A stretch of DNA of 64,000 nucleotides from the NCBI RefSeq assembly GCF_014851395.1, contig NW_024042261.1, forward strand, positions 40,943,499 to 41,007,498. The letters are read 5' to 3'. Shown here piece by piece: positions 63,141 through 64,000 of the stretch (positions within the stretch are counted from its first letter, which is position 1; each line of letters begins with the position of its first letter). The notes under the pieces were generated by a model, which was given only the letters and a program-made list of their open reading frames with translations, ran no database searches and was not told the origin of the DNA. A program made the translations under genes and the position numbers. The DNA is from Micropterus salmoides. Lineage: Eukaryota > Chordata > Actinopteri > Centrarchiformes > Centrarchidae.

Positions 63141-63259
63141 GGTAAAACCGGAATTAAAATACAGTAATGCTGTGCTAACACGTGGTCACCACACTCATAA
63201 GGTGTGAATGATATTGATAATATTCTAAACACTCAAATACGCTTTACAGGGGTTAAAAA

Positions 63260-63623
63260 AGAAAAGGAGGGAGAGAGGGGAAGGACAGAACTGGAGAATG
63301 CAGTCTTGAATGGTGGGTTTTGAGGGTCTGTTTGAAAGATAGCATGGAGATAGGGGATGGTGAGGAACCCAGAGTCAGAGGAAGTATGTCATTGGGTGAT
63401 TTTAAGTAGGGCAGTTTGAGTGAGTATCGACAACTCGCTCATGGATTGTGGACAGAGAAAGAATGATGGAGATGGGCCTGCAGTTGTTCAGGGTGTCGGG
63501 GTCGAGTCCAATGGACAATGAGGAGTTGCTTACATTGGTGATGAGTGGGGAGAGTGTTACATCTGCTTTTTTTGGAATCTGATCTTCATGGCAAATTGAT
63601 TTCTCTACTGGATGTGGAAGCAA
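63260..63623 (-). mobile_element. Non-LTR reverse transcriptase scrap (unit D)
   Basis: Copy of the scrap at 37600-37962, with the same 73-codon frame. Confidence 0.5.
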
Positions 63624-63769
63624 AATAATTTAGAGTAGTGGCACCACACTTTACATGTACAGTATGAAAGCTGAATTAAATCAGTTACGCCTCGATACAT
63701 AAAAAGCAAAGAGAGAATATGTTTCTGAAATTTCATTTAATTCATTAGATGTGCATTGTTGTAAAGGTC

Positions 63770-63850
63770 GATGTCAAATTTAGGTGTACTTCCCAAAGTC
63801 CTCATGTTCTGTTAGTTTAATGGCCACCCTGAGATTTTAATTTAGCAATT
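63770..63850 (-). pseudogene. Remnant Ig exon D1' (unit D)
   Basis: Matches the D1' remnant of unit B (LRVAIKLTEHEDFG on the minus strand). Confidence 0.55.
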
Positions 63851-64000
63851 TTAATGTCAGCAATTATTACTTTTTTGAAGACATTTAATAGTTTGCGACT
63901 GTGTTTTAATAAACTGTCATTCATTTGTTTATTTACCAGCCTCCACTGATGGGCACCCACAGGAGGGGCTATACAAACACGTTGATAATATTATTGCTGA

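Overview
The window looks like vertebrate nuclear DNA, most likely from a percomorph-like teleost. The genes are split into short exons with GT/AG introns. The non-coding sequence is full of typical fish repeats: an Rex3/RTE-like LINE end with a GATG tail, an L2/Maui-like reverse transcriptase fragment, tRNA-derived SINEs and small terminal-inverted-repeat elements. No operons, CRISPR arrays, rRNA genes or convincing functional tRNA genes were seen. Species cannot be named from this sequence.

Layout. (1) 250-2270, plus strand: three exons of a LAR-type receptor protein tyrosine phosphatase (third Ig domain and first fibronectin III domain). One exon carries a frameshift, and the downstream exons expected for the family are absent. 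(2) 3812-13822, minus strand: sixteen exons of CAND2, a cullin-RING ligase exchange factor. They encode the C-terminal 911 residues; the N-terminal third is missing. (3) 13823-16249: repeats, a folded-back LINE fragment and a 500-N gap. (4) 16250-64000, minus strand: four tandem units (A, B, C, D) of CD300/CMRF35-like (polymeric-Ig-receptor-like) immune receptor genes.

Each receptor unit has a signal-peptide exon, phase-1 V-type Ig exons (called D1, D2, D3 here), a Ser/Thr/Pro stalk exon, a transmembrane exon, a 53-nt cytoplasmic exon and a tyrosine-bearing tail exon. The spacers upstream of the signal exons of A, B and C are nearly identical. A matches C, and the 5' half of B matches the 5' half of D, with offsets of about 25.1 and 25.7 kb. 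The A+B pair therefore appears to have been duplicated into C+D, except that the 3' half of D is A/C-like.

The most interesting result is a split in signalling capacity. Only unit B has an open frame from signal peptide to a six-tyrosine tail containing a canonical ITIM. In A, C and D the transmembrane exon ends in T and the next exon starts GA, so splicing creates TGA just after the membrane segment. Their tail exons also share a one-base deletion relative to B. C and D still have intact Ig domains and could encode tail-less or decoy receptors; A has a stop in D1 and looks like a pseudogene. Several defects are single-base indels, so sequencing or assembly error must be excluded.
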